Assembly: GCA_021442155.1 (NCBI GenBank)
Contig: CM038229.1
Location: 92,909,716 to 92,973,715 of the forward strand
Direction of reading: 5' to 3'
From: Cymbidium sinense
Taxonomy: Eukaryota; Streptophyta; Magnoliopsida; Asparagales; Orchidaceae
DNA: 64,000 nt
The notes below the pieces were generated by a model. The model saw nothing but the letters and a program-made list of their open reading frames with translations. It made no database searches and was not told the origin of the DNA. The translations under genes and the position numbers were made by a program. Each line of letters starts with the position of its first letter. Position 1 is the stretch's first letter. Shown here piece by piece: positions 1 through 12,651 of this stretch.

Positions 1-372
1 AAAAGAGTACTCATAGAAAAAATCAAAAACCCAAGATAAGTAGAACCATCTCTACTGTAAAGACATAGTTCCATAAGCAACAGATCAAATTGACCATTCT
101 TCAATTTCTCCATAACTACCCCGGCATCTCGAGTAGCAGGATCCACCATCATATCTCTAATCTCTCCCTCTGCAACCACCACAACCGTAACCTCCATCAC
201 TCCTCCATCTTCTCTAATCACCACTGCTGTGAGCACCACTTCCATGCCCACCAGCACCTCCAGATCCCCCACCTCCACTATGATAATCGCTGCCTCTGCC
301 TTCGCCTCCACCGCTAGATCGAGATTGAGCCTGGTTGATGGTGAAGTTCCTTTCTCCAAGGTTCTGCCCATT
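1..372 (-). pseudogene. GRP retrocopy A: 3' fragment of a glycine-rich RNA-binding protein mRNA, inverted flank
   Basis: Read on the minus strand this is the tail of a plant glycine-rich RNA-binding protein: N-G-Q-N-L-D-like end of the RRM followed by a Gly/Tyr/Ser/Arg-rich stretch, then 3' UTR running off the window edge. The family (GRP7-like) binds RNA and regulates splicing and stability, but this copy lacks nearly all of the RRM and cannot make the protein. Its 5' end (about 370) is the same GRP nucleotide as in the other copies. Unlike them, it is joined to telomere-like DNA in the opposite orientation and lacks the shared upstream flank. Short ORFs on either strand are by-products of the GGN/CCN composition. 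Confidence 0.8.
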
Positions 373-3083
373 AAATCCTAAAAACCCTAAAGCCTAAAGA
401 CTAAACCCTAAACCCTAAACCCTAAACCATAAATCTTGAACCCTAAAGTCTATAAAACCCTAAAACCTAATCTTTAACCCTAAAATCTAAACCCTAAAAC
501 TAATCTTAAACCCTAAACCTACAACCTTAAACCTTAAACACTAAACCTACAAGCCTAAACCCTAAACCCTAAACCCTAAAACCCTAAACATTTAACTCTA
601 AACCCTAAACCAACCCCAAACCCTAAACCCCATATCCTAAACCCTAAAAACCTAAAAGCCTAAACCAAAAAAAAACCTAAAAATAAAATAAAAAAATAAC
701 CTGAACCTAAATAAAATAAAAAATAAAATAAAATAAAAATATAAACTAAAATCTAAATCTAAACCTAAACCTAAAAATAAAAAAAATAAAAAAAAACTAA
801 GCTAAAATAAAAATAAAAAAACTTAAACTAAACTAAAAAATAAAATAAAGCTATAACTAAAAAACCTAAATAAAATAAAATAAAAACTAAATAAAAACCT
901 AAACCTAAAAGATAATACTAAAAATAAATAAAAATTAAAACCTAAACCCTAAACTAAAGAAAAGCCTAAACCTCAAATAAAGAAAATAAAATAAATCTAA
1001 ACCTAAACTAAAAAAAAAAAAACCTAAACCTAAACCTAAAATAATCTAAACATAGACCCTAAATTAAACAACATAAAATAAACTAAAAATAAACCTAAAC
1101 CTAAACTAAAAAAAAACCTAAAAATAAATATAAAATAAAATCTTAGAACCTAAAACTAAACCAAAAATTAAAAGATAATACCTAAACCTAAAAAATAAGA
1201 TAAAAATAAAATAAACTAAAAAATAAACATAAAACTAAACGTAAACCTCAAAAATAAACTAAAATAAAAAACCTAAACTAAAATCAATAAATCTAAAAGA
1301 AATAAACTAAACTAAATAAAAAAACATAAATAAAAATAAAAAATAAAATAAACAATATAAAACATAAACTAAATAAACCTAAACCTTATGGTTTACTTAA
1401 TTTTAAAAAAATAACCATAAACCCAAAACCCTAAACCCTAAACCCTAAATCCTAAACCCTAAACCCTAATCCCCAAACCCTATAACTAACTATAAACCCT
1501 AAACCCTAAAACCTAAACCCTAAAATCTAACACTAACCCTAATTCTTAACCATCAACCATAAATTAACCCTAAACCTTAAGCTAACACTAAACCCTAAAC
1601 CCTAAACCCTAAATAATAAATCTTAAAAACCCAAAACACTAAAGCCTAAACATTAAACCCTAAACAATAAACCCTAAACCCTAACCCTAAACCCTAAACC
1701 CTAAAATTCGAAAGCCTAAACCCTAATTCCTAAACCTTAAATCCTAAAACACTAAAAACCTAAACCTAAACTAAATAAAACCTAAAAATAAAATAAATTA
1801 ATAAACTTAAGCCTAAATAATATTATAAAATATAATAAAATAAAAACCTAAACTAAAACATAAACCTAAAACTAAAAATAAAATTAAATCAAAAATAAAA
1901 ATAAACTGTAATAAAATAAAAAAAAACATAAACTAAACTATTAAATATAAATAAACATAAGATTTAAAAACCTAAATAAAATAAAAACTAAATGTAAAAT
2001 AAAAACAAAATAAGCCTAAAATAAAATAAAATGAAATAAAAAGTAAATAAAAACCTAGACCTAACAAATAAACCAAAAAATAAAACCTAAAAATAAATAA
2101 ATAATTAAACTTAAACCCTAAACTAAAAAAAATTAAACCTAAAATAAAAATAAAATAAATAAAATAAAATAAACCTAAACTGTATCTCAAATAAAATAAA
2201 CTAAAATAATTATAACTTAAACCTAAACCTAAGCTAAATAGAATAAAATAAACTAAAAATAAACCTAAACCTAAATTAAAAAATAAAACCTAAAAATAAA
2301 CCTAAAATAAAAAGTTAAAACCTAAAGCTAAAAAATAAAATAAAAACCTAAACGTAAACCTAAAAATAAAAATAAACCTAAACCTAAAAAAAAATAAAAT
2401 AAAATAAACTCAACTAAAATTAACCTGTTTAAAAAAAATAAAATCTAAAATAAACAAAATAAAACCTAAAATGTAAACCTAAAAAATTAAAATAAAAACC
2501 TGAACCTAAACCTAAAAATAAAAAAATAAAACATAAACTTAAAAAATAAAATTTAAACATAAATAAACTAAAATAAGTAAAAATAAAAAATAAACCAAAA
2601 TAAAAATAAAAATAAATTAAACTAAAATAAATATGTAACAAACTAAATAAACCTAAACTTACCAATTTAATTAATTAAAAAATCCCCTAAACCCTAAAGC
2701 CTAAACAAAAAAACTAATGCTAAACCCTTAACCCAAAAAAACCCTAAGCCCTAAACCCTAAACTCTAAACCTTAAACTCTAAACCCTAAACCATAAACCT
2801 AAATCCTAAACCCTAAACCCTAAACCTTAAACACTAACCCTAACCCTAAACCCTAAACCCTAAAAGCATAAACCCTAAAATGCTAAACCCTAAAACCTAA
2901 ACCCTAAACTCTAAATGCTAAACCCAAAACCCTAAGACCTAACCCTAACCCCTAAACCCTAAACCCCAAACCCTAAACCCTAAACCCCAAACCCTAAACC
3001 TAAACGTAAAGTATCTAAATAAATTAAAAAAAAAAACCTAAACCCTAAAATATAATAAACTTAAACCTAAACCTAAACCTAAG
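373..3083 (+). repeat. Degenerate telomere-like array with two ~1.27-kb monomers
   Basis: CCCTAAA-type heptamers (C-rich strand on +) grade into CCTAAA, TAAAATAAA and CTAAATAAA variants. Two conserved boxes lie at 1381-1410 and 2655-2682, about 1.27 kb apart; both follow an AAATAAACTAAATAAACCTAAAC-like lead-in and precede cleaner CCCTAAA repeats. The last ~90 bases (from about 3003) are a non-telomeric flank also found before other GRP copies. Short minus-strand ORFs rich in F, Y and L are composition artefacts. No gene seen. Confidence 0.9.
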
Positions 3084-3534
3084 AATGGGTAGAACTTTAA
3101 AGGTAACAATCACAACCGATTCGCCTAGATCTAAATTGAGGCTAAGGTGGAGACGATGGTTATCACAATGGTGGGGGATAGGTGGGTGGATATGGAGGTG
3201 GTGGTGGACCGGTTATGGAGGTAGGATGAACGCTATAGTGGTGGTGGCGGAGGGAGATATTATAGATATGATGGCAAATCCCACTACTCGAGATGCCAGG
3301 GTGGTTCTGATGGGAACTAGAGAAAATAAATAACAGTCGATCCGATCTGCTGCTTATGGAATTGTGCCTTTATCATAGAGATGGTTCTAGTTTTCTAGGG
3401 CTTTTGATTTGTTCTATGCGTGCTCATTTTTTATCTATATCGTCACTTGTGTCTTTGATAACTTGGTGTGTAATTTGATTGCTGAAATCAAAAAGAAGAA
3501 ATTTTGAATCTAAATTTGTTCTTTGTTAAAAAAA
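3084..3534 (+). pseudogene. GRP retrocopy B
   Basis: Begins at AATGGGTAGAAC directly after CCTAAG. In the correct frame this reads N-G-stop-N, where the stop replaces a Gln (CAG to TAG), then a glycine-rich region whose frame is broken several times. A 3' UTR of about 200 bases follows, containing the phrases TGCTCATTTTTTATCTAT and GAAATCAAAAAGAAGAA that all copies share, and an A-run at the end. The ATG-starting reading frame here is a shifted frame of the GRP sequence, not a protein. It is a 5'-truncated processed copy: no introns visible, and the start lies inside the RRM. Confidence 0.88.
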
Positions 3535-6500
3535 CTAAAAACCTTAAAGCCCAAAAACATGAACCCTAAACCTAAACCTAAACCCTACACCCTAAAAATA
3601 ATAAAAAAATAAAAAAATAAAAAATCCTAACCTTAAATGCTAAACCCTAAAACTAACCCTGATCCTTGAACCCTAAACCTACAACCCTAAACCCTAAACC
3701 CTAAAATCTAAATCGTAAACCTTAATCCCTAATAAGAAACTAATAAAACACTAAACTAACTAACTAAAACTAATAAATAATAAAACTAATAAACTAATAA
3801 TAAATAAAAACTAATAAATAAAAAAAAAAGAAACTAATAAAACTAAACTAAAAGACAAAATAATAACTAAAAAACTAATAAACTAATAATAAAAAAAACT
3901 AACTAAACTATTAAACAAACTAATAACTAAATTAAACATTAATAAAAAAACTCCACTAATAAACAAACTAAAAATAAACTAAATTAGTAAAACTAATAAA
4001 AACTAAACTAAACCTAAACTCATAACTAAAACTAAACTAATAAACTAGCTAAATTAAACCCTAAAAAATAACTAACTAATATTAAATTCTAACTAATAAA
4101 CCTAATCCCTAAACATAACTAACTAAATAAATAAAAAAATAAAATTAAACTAACTAAACTACCTAAACTAAAACTAATAACTAATAAACTAACTAATAAA
4201 CTAACTAATTATTACTAAATAATAAATAATAATAACTAACTAATAACTAAACTATACTAAGAAACTAAGAAACTAACTAAACCTAATAATAAACTAACTA
4301 AATAATAATAACTAAAACTAATAATAAAACTAAAATAACTAATCAACTAAAACTAAATAACTAACATTAAACTATTAAACTAATATTAAATTAAACTAAA
4401 AAAACAAATAACTAAGCTAATAATAATAATAATAATAATATTAACAAACCAAATAAATAATAAACTAAATAATAAATAAAAACTAAATAAATATAGTAAA
4501 TATAATAATAATAAACATAGCTAAGAAACTAACAAATAATAATAAACTAATAAAACTACCTAAACTAATAAACTAATAAATAATAATATTAATAAATAAA
4601 CCAAACTAAAAACTAAGAAAATCTAAAAAAACACTAAATAATAATAAAACCTAATAACATAAAAACTAAAACCTAAACTAAATAAATAAATCTAAACTAA
4701 ATCTAAACCTAAACCTAAAAACTAAAATAAAACCTAAAAAATAAACAAAATAAAATAAATAAATAAAATAAACATAAACCTAAACTAAACTAAATAATAA
4801 ACTAAGCTAAATAAACTAAACAAAACTAAAAATAACCCTAAAATAAACCTAAACCTAAACTTAAACCCTAAACAAAGTTAAACCTAAACCCTAAACATAA
4901 ACTAAATAAAATAAATCTAAACCTTAACCTAAACCTAAACATAAACCTAAACCTAATCCTAAACTAAATAAATAAACTAAACTATATAAAAATAAACCTA
5001 AACCTAAACTAAATAAACCTAAACTAAACCTAAATAAATAAACCTAAAATAAAAAATAAACTAAATAAACTAAACTAAACTAAATAATGAAACCTAAACT
5101 AAACATAAAGTTAAACCTAATCCTAAAAACTAAAAATAAACTTAAGCTTGAACCTAAACTTTAAATGAATAATAAATAAACTAAATAAATAAGTAATCTA
5201 AATAAACCTAAACTAAAATAAATATATAAAAATAAAAATAAAAGTAAACTAAATAAATTTAAACTAAAGAAAAAACCTAAACATAAATAAACTAAATAAA
5301 ATCTAAACCTTAATAAACCTAAACCTAAATAAATAAAATAAACTAAACTAAATAAATAAGCTATAACTAAATAAAAAAATTAAACTAAAATAAACCAAAA
5401 CCAAAACCTAAACTAAAACTAAATAAACCTGACCCCTAAACCTAAACCTAAGAATAAACTAAACCTAACCTAAATAAAACTAAATAAAACCTAAGCCTAA
5501 AATAAAATAAACCATAAAATAAATAATTAAATTAAATAAACCTAAATAAATAAAATAAAATAAACTAAACTAAATAGATATAAATAAAATAAAATAAAAT
5601 AAAAACCTAAACTTAAACCTAAACCTAAAATAAAAACCTAAACCTAAACCTAACTAAAAATAAAATAATGAACAAAAATAAATAAAATAATAAACTAAAA
5701 TAAAATAATTTAAATATAAATAAATAAAAAATAAACTAAATAAAGAAATAAACCTAAATAAATAAAATAAATAGATAAATAAAGATAAACCTAAACTAAA
5801 CCTAAACCTAAACCTTAAACCCAAAATAAACTAAAATGAAATAAAACATAAACCTAAACCTAAATAAATAAACCTAAACTTAAACCTAAATAAATAAACT
5901 AAATAAAGAAATAAAAATAAACCTAGATTAATCCTATGCTAAATAAATCTAAATTTAAAGCCTAAACCCAAAATAAAATAAAACTAAATAAACTAAGCTA
6001 AATAAAACATAATCATAAATCTAAATAAATAAATAAAATAAATAAATAAACAAACTAAATAAATAAACCTAAACCTAAACCAAAATAAATAAATAAACTA
6101 AAAAACTAGAAATTTAAACTAAAACTAAAACCTAAATAAAAAAAATAAAAAAAACTTAAATCTAAACTTAAACTAAATAAAACAAAATACTAAATAAACC
6201 TAAAAATAAAAATACAGTAAACTAAATAAAAATAAATAAACCTAAACCTAAACCAAAAATAAAACAAAAAATAAACATAAATAAACCTCAATAAATAAAC
6301 TAAACTAATAAAATATAAATAAAATCTAAAATAAAAATAAATGAACCTAAACCTAAAAATAAAAACTAAATAAAATAAACTAAATAAAACCTAAACCTAA
6401 ACCTAAACCTAAATAAAAAGTAAAACCAAAACTAAATAAACTAAACTAAATAAACATAAATAAAAATAAAAGAAAAACTAAATAAACTAAATAAAACCTA

Positions 6501-7283
6501 AACCTAAATAAAACCAAAACCTAAACCTAAATAAAACCAAAACCTAAACTTAAATAAAACCTAAACCCCAAACCTAAGCTAAACTAAACAAACCCAAACC
6601 TAATGTAAATAAACTAAAAACTAAATAAAATAAAATAAACCAATACTAAAAAAAAATAATAATAAATAAACTAAATAAAAAATAAATAAAACCTAAACCT
6701 AAACTTAAAATAAACCTAAACCTAAACTAAAATAAAACCTAAACTAGACTAAAATTAAAAATAAACTAAAAAAAATAAAACATAAACTTAAACCAAAACC
6801 AAAACAGAAAAAAACCTAAACAAATAAATAACAAAATTAACCTAAATAAAGCAATACCTAAACTAAACTAAAAATAAAAACTAAAAAAAAAATTAAACCT
6901 AAACTAAAACAAAATAAAAAAAGTAAACTAAGCAAAAAGTAAATAGACCTAAACCTATACCAAAACCAAAACCTTAACTACATAAAAAAAATTTAAAAAT
7001 AACCTAAACCTAAACCTAAACTTAATTTAAAAAGAAAAAAACTCTATACCCTAAACCCTAAATAATAAAACCCTAAATCCTAAACTCTAAACCCTAAACC
7101 CTAAACCCTAAACCCTAAACTTTAAATTTTAAAATCCTAAGCCCTAAACCTTAATCCCTAAAATTCTAAACCCTAAACCTTAAACCCTAAACCCTAAACC
7201 CTAAACGTTACATTAACCTTAAACCTTAAACCCAAAACCCTAAATCCTAAACCCTAACCCTAAGCCTAAACCTTAAACCCAAA
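3535..7283 (+). repeat. Telomere-like block with CTAATAAA-rich and CTAAATAAA-rich zones
   Basis: Three zones are visible: CCCTAAA-like 3535-3720; an ACTAATAA/CTAATAAATAA-rich zone of about 0.9 kb (3720-4650) where the GGG/CCC part of the heptamer is absent; then about 2.4 kb of CCTAAACCTAAA and CTAAATAAATAAA (4660-7030) and cleaner CCCTAAA to the LINE start. No marker box and no gene seen in this stretch. The same order follows GRP copy C. Confidence 0.88.
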
Positions 7284-7441
7284 TGGTTGTGCTCCCTCTC
7301 TGGTAATTTTATGGTGATTTTGTGTTCCCGTGCTATTCTCTGTGGTTTGGCTGCAATTCGGGCCTCCCCAATCATGCTCGCTGTTAAATTTCTTATTTGC
7401 GCATCCCCTGGTAGCTTATGTGATTCTCACCGGATCGATCA

Positions 7442-8913
7442 ATGTTGGAGGCTTCACCCTCCGTGCAATCGAACTCGTCGCTCCTAGATGCGCCGACTTT
7501 AACCTCCGACCCTAAAGGTACTCTGGATCCGATTGCTACTGTTAATGCGCCTGCTATAAAGTCCATTAAGGATGCTCTTTCTGGTAAGATCCCTTGTGCT
7601 AATGCCTGGGTTAATTTAATTTCTACATCCTTTCATGGATTCGTCATGTGTTACCGGATGTGGAGAAATTAGCTAAGCCTTATGAGTTCTCTTTGGTTGG
7701 TAAATTCTCTTTACGGCACCCTACTCTAGATAATATTTGATCTTTCTTCCATAGCTTAAAGCATTCGGGAGTTTTCACTATTGGGCTGATTGATCCTCGA
7801 CACATCCTCATTCAATTATCAAATGATTTAGATTACTCTTGTGACTTTGCTCGTCGCTCCTATTTTGTGTATAATTGTCAAATGCGGCTCTTGAAATGGT
7901 CACCCCTTTTTGATGTCAAGAAAGAATTCCCTATTGTTCCTTTATGGCTTGCTTTCCCCAACATGAGAATTCACTATGTTACTCATCAAGTTTTGTTTGC
8001 AGTTGGGGCTCTATTTGGTAGACCCCTTCAAATTGATCAAGCCACTCCCACTAGATCTCGACCATCTGTTGCACGCATCTTGGTTGAAATTGACATTACC
8101 AAAAAATACCCCAAAGAAGTTTGGATTGGTTTGGAAAAATTTGGATATAATCAGAAAGTTGAATTTGAAAATTTCCCAGTCTTTTGTTCTCACTGTAAGA
8201 TCCATGGCCATGATCACACCGAATGCTTTGTGTTACACCCTAACCTTAAAAAGAATATCTCACAGGACACTAGTACCTCTCTTGGAATAGGGAAAACCAA
8301 TAAGTTAGCTTATGTGCCAAAAGATACTCATAATGGAATACATCCTCCTACACCTGCCCCCTTAGTACCTATTGATTTGTCAAATGAAAAACATTTTGAG
8401 CTAGGTATGCATACTACTATTGAGGTGTGTGCTGAGACTAATGACAACTTACCTAGCACTACTCCTACTTGCAATAATTTGGCTTCTCATGACAAACCTT
8501 TGCTTAATTTGATTCTTAATGACAATCTGAATGGAAATTTTACATTGGATCAAAATAATGTTAATCCCTTGGTATCAGACCAAAATCCAAATATGCATCA
8601 TGGCAATGAAAATGTTATTTGCACTATTAATGGTGCAAGAACGTCCCCCTCTACTTCTCTACAGAGTGATACTCAGGCTATCCAAATTTCTCATCCTAAC
8701 TCCGATACTAAAGAAGGAGAAATCACCACTTCTAAAACATTGACTGATACTACTCCTACTCTAGCACACAAAAACCAATCCCTTTCTGATGGAGATACTT
8801 TGGATTCTGATAGACCTTTCCAAACTGTTCTTAAAAAAAAATCTTATAAAGCCAAAATGACTAATAATAATTTCACTCGAACCACACGTTCTTCTCTTAC
8901 ACCTCATAAATAA
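7442..8913 (+). pseudogene. LINE 1 ORF1 (DUF4283-like / zinc-knuckle RNA-binding protein), frameshifted
   Basis: In L1-type elements ORF1 binds the element RNA. The N-terminal part (7442-7670) contains K-S-I-K-D-A-L-S-G, typical of the start of the DUF4283 region. A frameshift near 7650 and a TGA at 7738-7740 break it; from 7741 the frame is open to 8913, with a 348-residue stretch from the ATG at 7867. This holds the rest of the DUF4283-like domain (L-K-W-S-P-L-F-D, V-A-R-I-L-V-E-I-D) and a knuckle C-S-H-C-K-I-H-G-H-D-H-T-E-C at residues 107-120 of the open part. A Ser/Thr/Asn-rich tail ends in basic residues. It is the least damaged ORF1 in the window, but is not expected to give a full protein. 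Confidence 0.85.
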
Positions 8914-8978
8914 TTATGTCCTTCTCTCTTCCTTTTTCCATTTTCCTTTTCTATCTTTTCTTTTTTGAAATTTTTATT

Positions 8979-9449
8979 ATGATAAATTTTCTTATTTGTA
9001 ATATCCGGGGTTGTGGGACACTCCCTGTCCGCAACCGTGTTAGGAGCCTCTATCGCTCTCATAACATCAAACTTCTTGTTATTATTGAGCCTTTCATTAA
9101 CTCTTCCAAAATTGCTTATGTTGCTAGATCGCTTGGATTTCAAAATTTCTTCTTCAATCTTAATAATAAAATGTGGTGCTTTTGGGATAATTCAATCACC
9201 ATTTCCACCATTGATGATCTTAATCAATTGGTTAATGTCAAAATCTCTTTAGGTGACTTTTTGGCTTTTGGTTCCTTTATCTATGCTTCTTTTGTAGGTT
9301 TGCTCCATATTATCATGCATTCTCACATCCTCCAGAGCATTGGCCTTAATCTTCCTTTAGCTTATTATGTTAATCATCTTGTATCTTTTGATTTCTTTAA
9401 TGTCTTCTTTTGCTTTTGGATGTACTTAGATAGGGGATTTACTCCTTAG
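8979..9449 (+). pseudogene. LINE 1 ORF2 remnant: N-terminal endonuclease
   Basis: The ATG at 8979 opens M-I-N-F-L-I-C-N-I-R-G-C-G, the usual start of an L1 apurinic-like endonuclease, which nicks target DNA. Next come V-R-S-L-Y-R-S-H-N-I-K-L-L-V-I-I-E-P and W-C-F-W-D-N-S. Resemblance to endonuclease fades near 9290 (F-I-Y-A-S-F) and the frame then continues into unrelated or deleted sequence up to the stop at 9447. The GDFN and SDHAPL catalytic blocks seen in the third LINE are missing, so this cannot be active. Confidence 0.8.
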
Positions 9450-9557
9450 GCTGATTATAGCTCTTTGAGTAGTAGTTAAGTTTATCCCCTTTGTAACCCT
9501 CTTTTTGTGGCAATAAAATACCCCTACATGGGGTTTCCCTAAAAAAGAAAAAAAAAA

Positions 9558-12179
9558 CCTAACCCTAAGTCCTAAACCTTAAACCCTAAACCCTAAAACC
9601 CTAAACCCTAAACTCCAAATAAACTCTAAAATTTAAAAAGCCTAAACCCTAAACCCTAAACTAACTTTAAACCATAAGCTAATGCTAAACTGTAAACCTG
9701 AAATCTTAAACCCTAAAAACCCTAAACCAAAAACCCCAAACCCTAAACCATAAACCCTAAACCTTAAAACCATAAACCATAAAAAATTAAACCCTAAACC
9801 TTAAGCTTAAATGATAAACCATAAAACTAATCTGAAACCCTAAACCTACAACCCTAAACACTAAACCCTAAACATGCAATGCTAAACCGTATACCCTAAA
9901 CCTTAAACCCTAAACCCTAAATAATTAACCCTACACCCTAAACCCTAAACCCTAAAAACCTAAAAGCCTAAACCCAAACTAAATAAAATCTAAAAATAAA
10001 ATAATTAAAAATCCTAAACCTAAATATAATAAAATAAAATAAAAATAAAACTAAACTAAAGTAAAATAAATTAAAACATAAAATAAACTAAAAACTAAAA
10101 TAAAGCTAAAACTAAAAAAACCTAAATAAATTAAAAACTAAATGTAAAATAAAAATGAAATAAACTTAAATTAAAATAAAATAAAAACTAAATAAAAACC
10201 TAAACTTAAAAATAAAACCTAAAAACAAATAAAAAATAAAACCTAAGCCTTAAACTAAAAAAAACCTAAACCTCAAATAAACAAAATAAAATAAACATAA
10301 ACCTAAACTAAAATAAATAAAACCTAAACCTAAACCTAAAATAAACTAAACCTAAACCTTAAACTAAATAAAATAAAATTAAATTAAATTAAATTAAAAC
10401 TAAAACTAACTAAAAAATAAATCCTAAAAATAAACCTAAAATAAAACCCTAAAACCTAAAATAAAACCAAAAATTTAAAAATAATACCTAAACCTAAAAA
10501 ATAAAATAAAAATAAAACTAATCTAAGAAAACATAAATCAATACCTAAACCTTAAAAATAAACTAAAATGAAAAACCTCAACTAAAATAAACTAAATAAA
10601 AAATAAACTAAATAAACCTAGACTTAATGGTTTACTTAATTTTTTAAAATAATATAACCTAAACCTAAACCTTCAACCCTAAATCCTACTAAACCCTAAA
10701 CCCAAACCCTAACCCAAACCTAAACTCTAAACTCTACAACCCTAAACCAAAACCCTAAACCATAAACTCTAAACCAACCATAAACCCAAAGTAACCCTAA
10801 ACCTCTCAACAAACCATAAACTAAACTTGAAAACCCTAAACCATAAATCCTAAACACTAAACCCTAAACCATAAACCCTAAACCCTAACCCTAACCCTAA
10901 ACCCTAAAATCCTAAACCCTAAACCCTAAAATCCTAAAAGCCTAAACATAAGCTAAATAAAACCTAAAAATAAATAAATAAATAAACATAAACCTAATTA
11001 CAATAAACACCTAAACTAAAACCTAAACCAAAACCTAGAAATAAAATAAAATCAAAATCAAAATAAATTAAAATAAAATAAATAAAAACATAAACTAAAC
11101 TATGAAATAAAAAACCTAAGAATCAAAAACCTAAATAAAATAAAAACTAAATTAAAATAAAAATATAATAAACCTAAAATAAAGTAAAATAAAAACTAAA
11201 TAAAAGCCTAAACCAAAAAAATAAACTTAAAAATCAAACCTAAAAATAAATAAAAATAAAATCTAAACCCTAAAATAAAATAAAATAATAAAACCTAAAA
11301 TGAAAATAAAATATATAAAATAAAATAAACCTAAAGATAAACTTAGATAAAATAAATTAAAATAATTAAAACCTAAAACTAAACCTAAGCTAAATAAAAT
11401 AAACTAAATTAAAAATAAACTTAAACCTAAAATAAAAAATAAAACCTGAAAATAAACCTAAAATATAAACCTAAAACATAAAGCTAAAAATAATAAATAA
11501 AAACCTAAACTTAAACCCTAAAATAGAAAATAAAACCTGAACCTAAAAAATAAAATAAAAATAAAACTCAACTAAAAATAAACCTAAACCTAAACAAAAA
11601 ATAACACCTAAAAATAAACCTAAAATAAAAAATTTAAATGTAATCCTAAAAAATAAAATAAAAATGTGAACCTAAACCAAAAAATAAGAAATAAAACCTA
11701 AACTTAAAAAATAAAATAAAGATAAAACTCAACTAAAAAATAAATTTTAAAATTAACCTAAACTTAAAAAATAAACTAAAATAAAAAACCTAAATTAAAA
11801 TAAATAAATCTAAAATAAATAAACTAAACTAAATAAAAATAAAAAATAAACCTAAATAAAAATAAAAAATAAAAAAAACTAAAGAAACCTAAACATACTA
11901 GTTAACTTAATTAAAAAAAATCCTAAACCCTAAACTCTAGACCCTAAACCCTAAACCCTAACCCTAGCCCTAAACCCTAAACCCTAAAAGCTTAAACCCT
12001 AAAACTCTAAACCCTCAACCCTAAACCCTAAATGCTAAACCACAAACCCTAAACCCTAAACATAAATCCTAAACCCTAAACCCCAAACCCAAAAACTAAA
12101 CATAAATTGTCTAAAAAAATTAAAAAATGTACCTAAATCCTAAAATCCAATAAAATTAAACCTAAACCTATACCCTAAG
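9558..12179 (+). repeat. Telomere-like array with paired ~1.27-kb monomers and GRP flank
   Basis: CCCTAAA-like DNA with marker boxes at 10621-10650 and 11891-11920 (1270 bases apart), matching the spacing of 1381 and 2655. The phrase ACTCAACTAAAA precedes the box region at about 11566 and 11726. About 90 bases of the conserved non-telomeric flank lead into GRP copy C at 12180. No gene seen. Confidence 0.9.
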
Positions 12180-12651
12180 AATGGGCAGAACCTTGATAGT
12201 AGGAACATCATGGTCAAGCAGGCTCAGTCTAGATCTGGCGATGGAGGAGAAGGTGGAGGCGACAGTTATCATAATGGTGGTGGGGGATCTTGAGGTGCTG
12301 GTGGATATGGAGTTGGTGGTCAGAGCAGTGGTGGTTATGGAGGTAGGAGTAGTGATGGAGGTTATAACTATGGTGGTGGCAGAGGGTAAGGTTGTAGATA
12401 TGGTGGCAGATCCAACTACTGAGAGTAGAGGTGGTTACATGGGAATTGGGCGAAGAAAGATTCGATCAGTTCTACTTATGGCTGTGTTTTACAAAGAGAT
12501 AGTTCTAGTTTTCTATGGCTTTTGATTTGCTCTGTGCGTGCTCATTTTTTATCTATATTCTCGCTTATGTCTTTGAGAACTTGGTGTGTTATTTGACTGA
12601 TGAAATCAAAAAGAAGGAATGTTGATTCTGAATTTATTCTCTATTAAAAAA
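12180..12651 (+). pseudogene. GRP retrocopy C
   Basis: In frame it reads N-G-Q-N-L-D-S-R-N-I-M-V-K-Q-A-Q-S-R-S-G then Gly-rich blocks such as G-G-Y-N-Y-G-G-G-R-G, which is the RRM end and glycine-rich tail of a plant GRP. Here the Gln codon (CAG) that is a stop in several copies is intact. Stops interrupt the Gly-rich part (for example TGA near 12291). The 3' UTR and A-rich end at about 12645-12651 match the other copies. The ATG-initiated 114-residue frame is a shifted frame of the same DNA. Confidence 0.9.

Larger units (their letters stand above)
7284..9557 (+). mobile_element. L1-type LINE 1, ORF2 mostly deleted
   Basis: A non-telomeric segment with a 5' region, ORF1 (7442-8913, one frameshift and one stop), the first ~100 codons of an ORF2 endonuclease, and then a jump to 3'-terminal sequence that ends in AATAAAATACC and an A-rich tail at 9540-9557. 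The final part (TAGCTCTTTGAG around 9456) matches the end of the third LINE near 59990. Total length is about 2.3 kb against the 5-7 kb usual for plant L1 elements, so reverse transcriptase and RNase H are missing. Both borders are directly against telomere-like repeats, so a target duplication cannot be judged. Confidence 0.85.

Noticed and set aside
1972..2665. Minus-strand ORFs of 70-80 residues rich in Phe, Tyr and Leu in the arrays (also 19494-19700 and 37880-38068)
   Set aside because: They are translations of TAAAATAAA/TTTATTTTAG repeats, with no start context or domain; purely compositional.
373..3083. CRISPR-like array
   Set aside because: Repeats are 6-8 bases with no spacers of constant length, and the genome is a plant's.
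7041..7283. A functional chromosome end (telomere)
   Set aside because: Heptamers are highly degenerate, orientation switches twice, and other DNA follows on both sides; this is interstitial telomere-like DNA.
12181..12525. ATG-initiated ORFs over the GRP copies (M-G-R-T-L starts)
   Set aside because: These are the wrong frame of the Gly-rich region; the correct frame starts one base earlier with N-G-Q-N-L-D and is broken.
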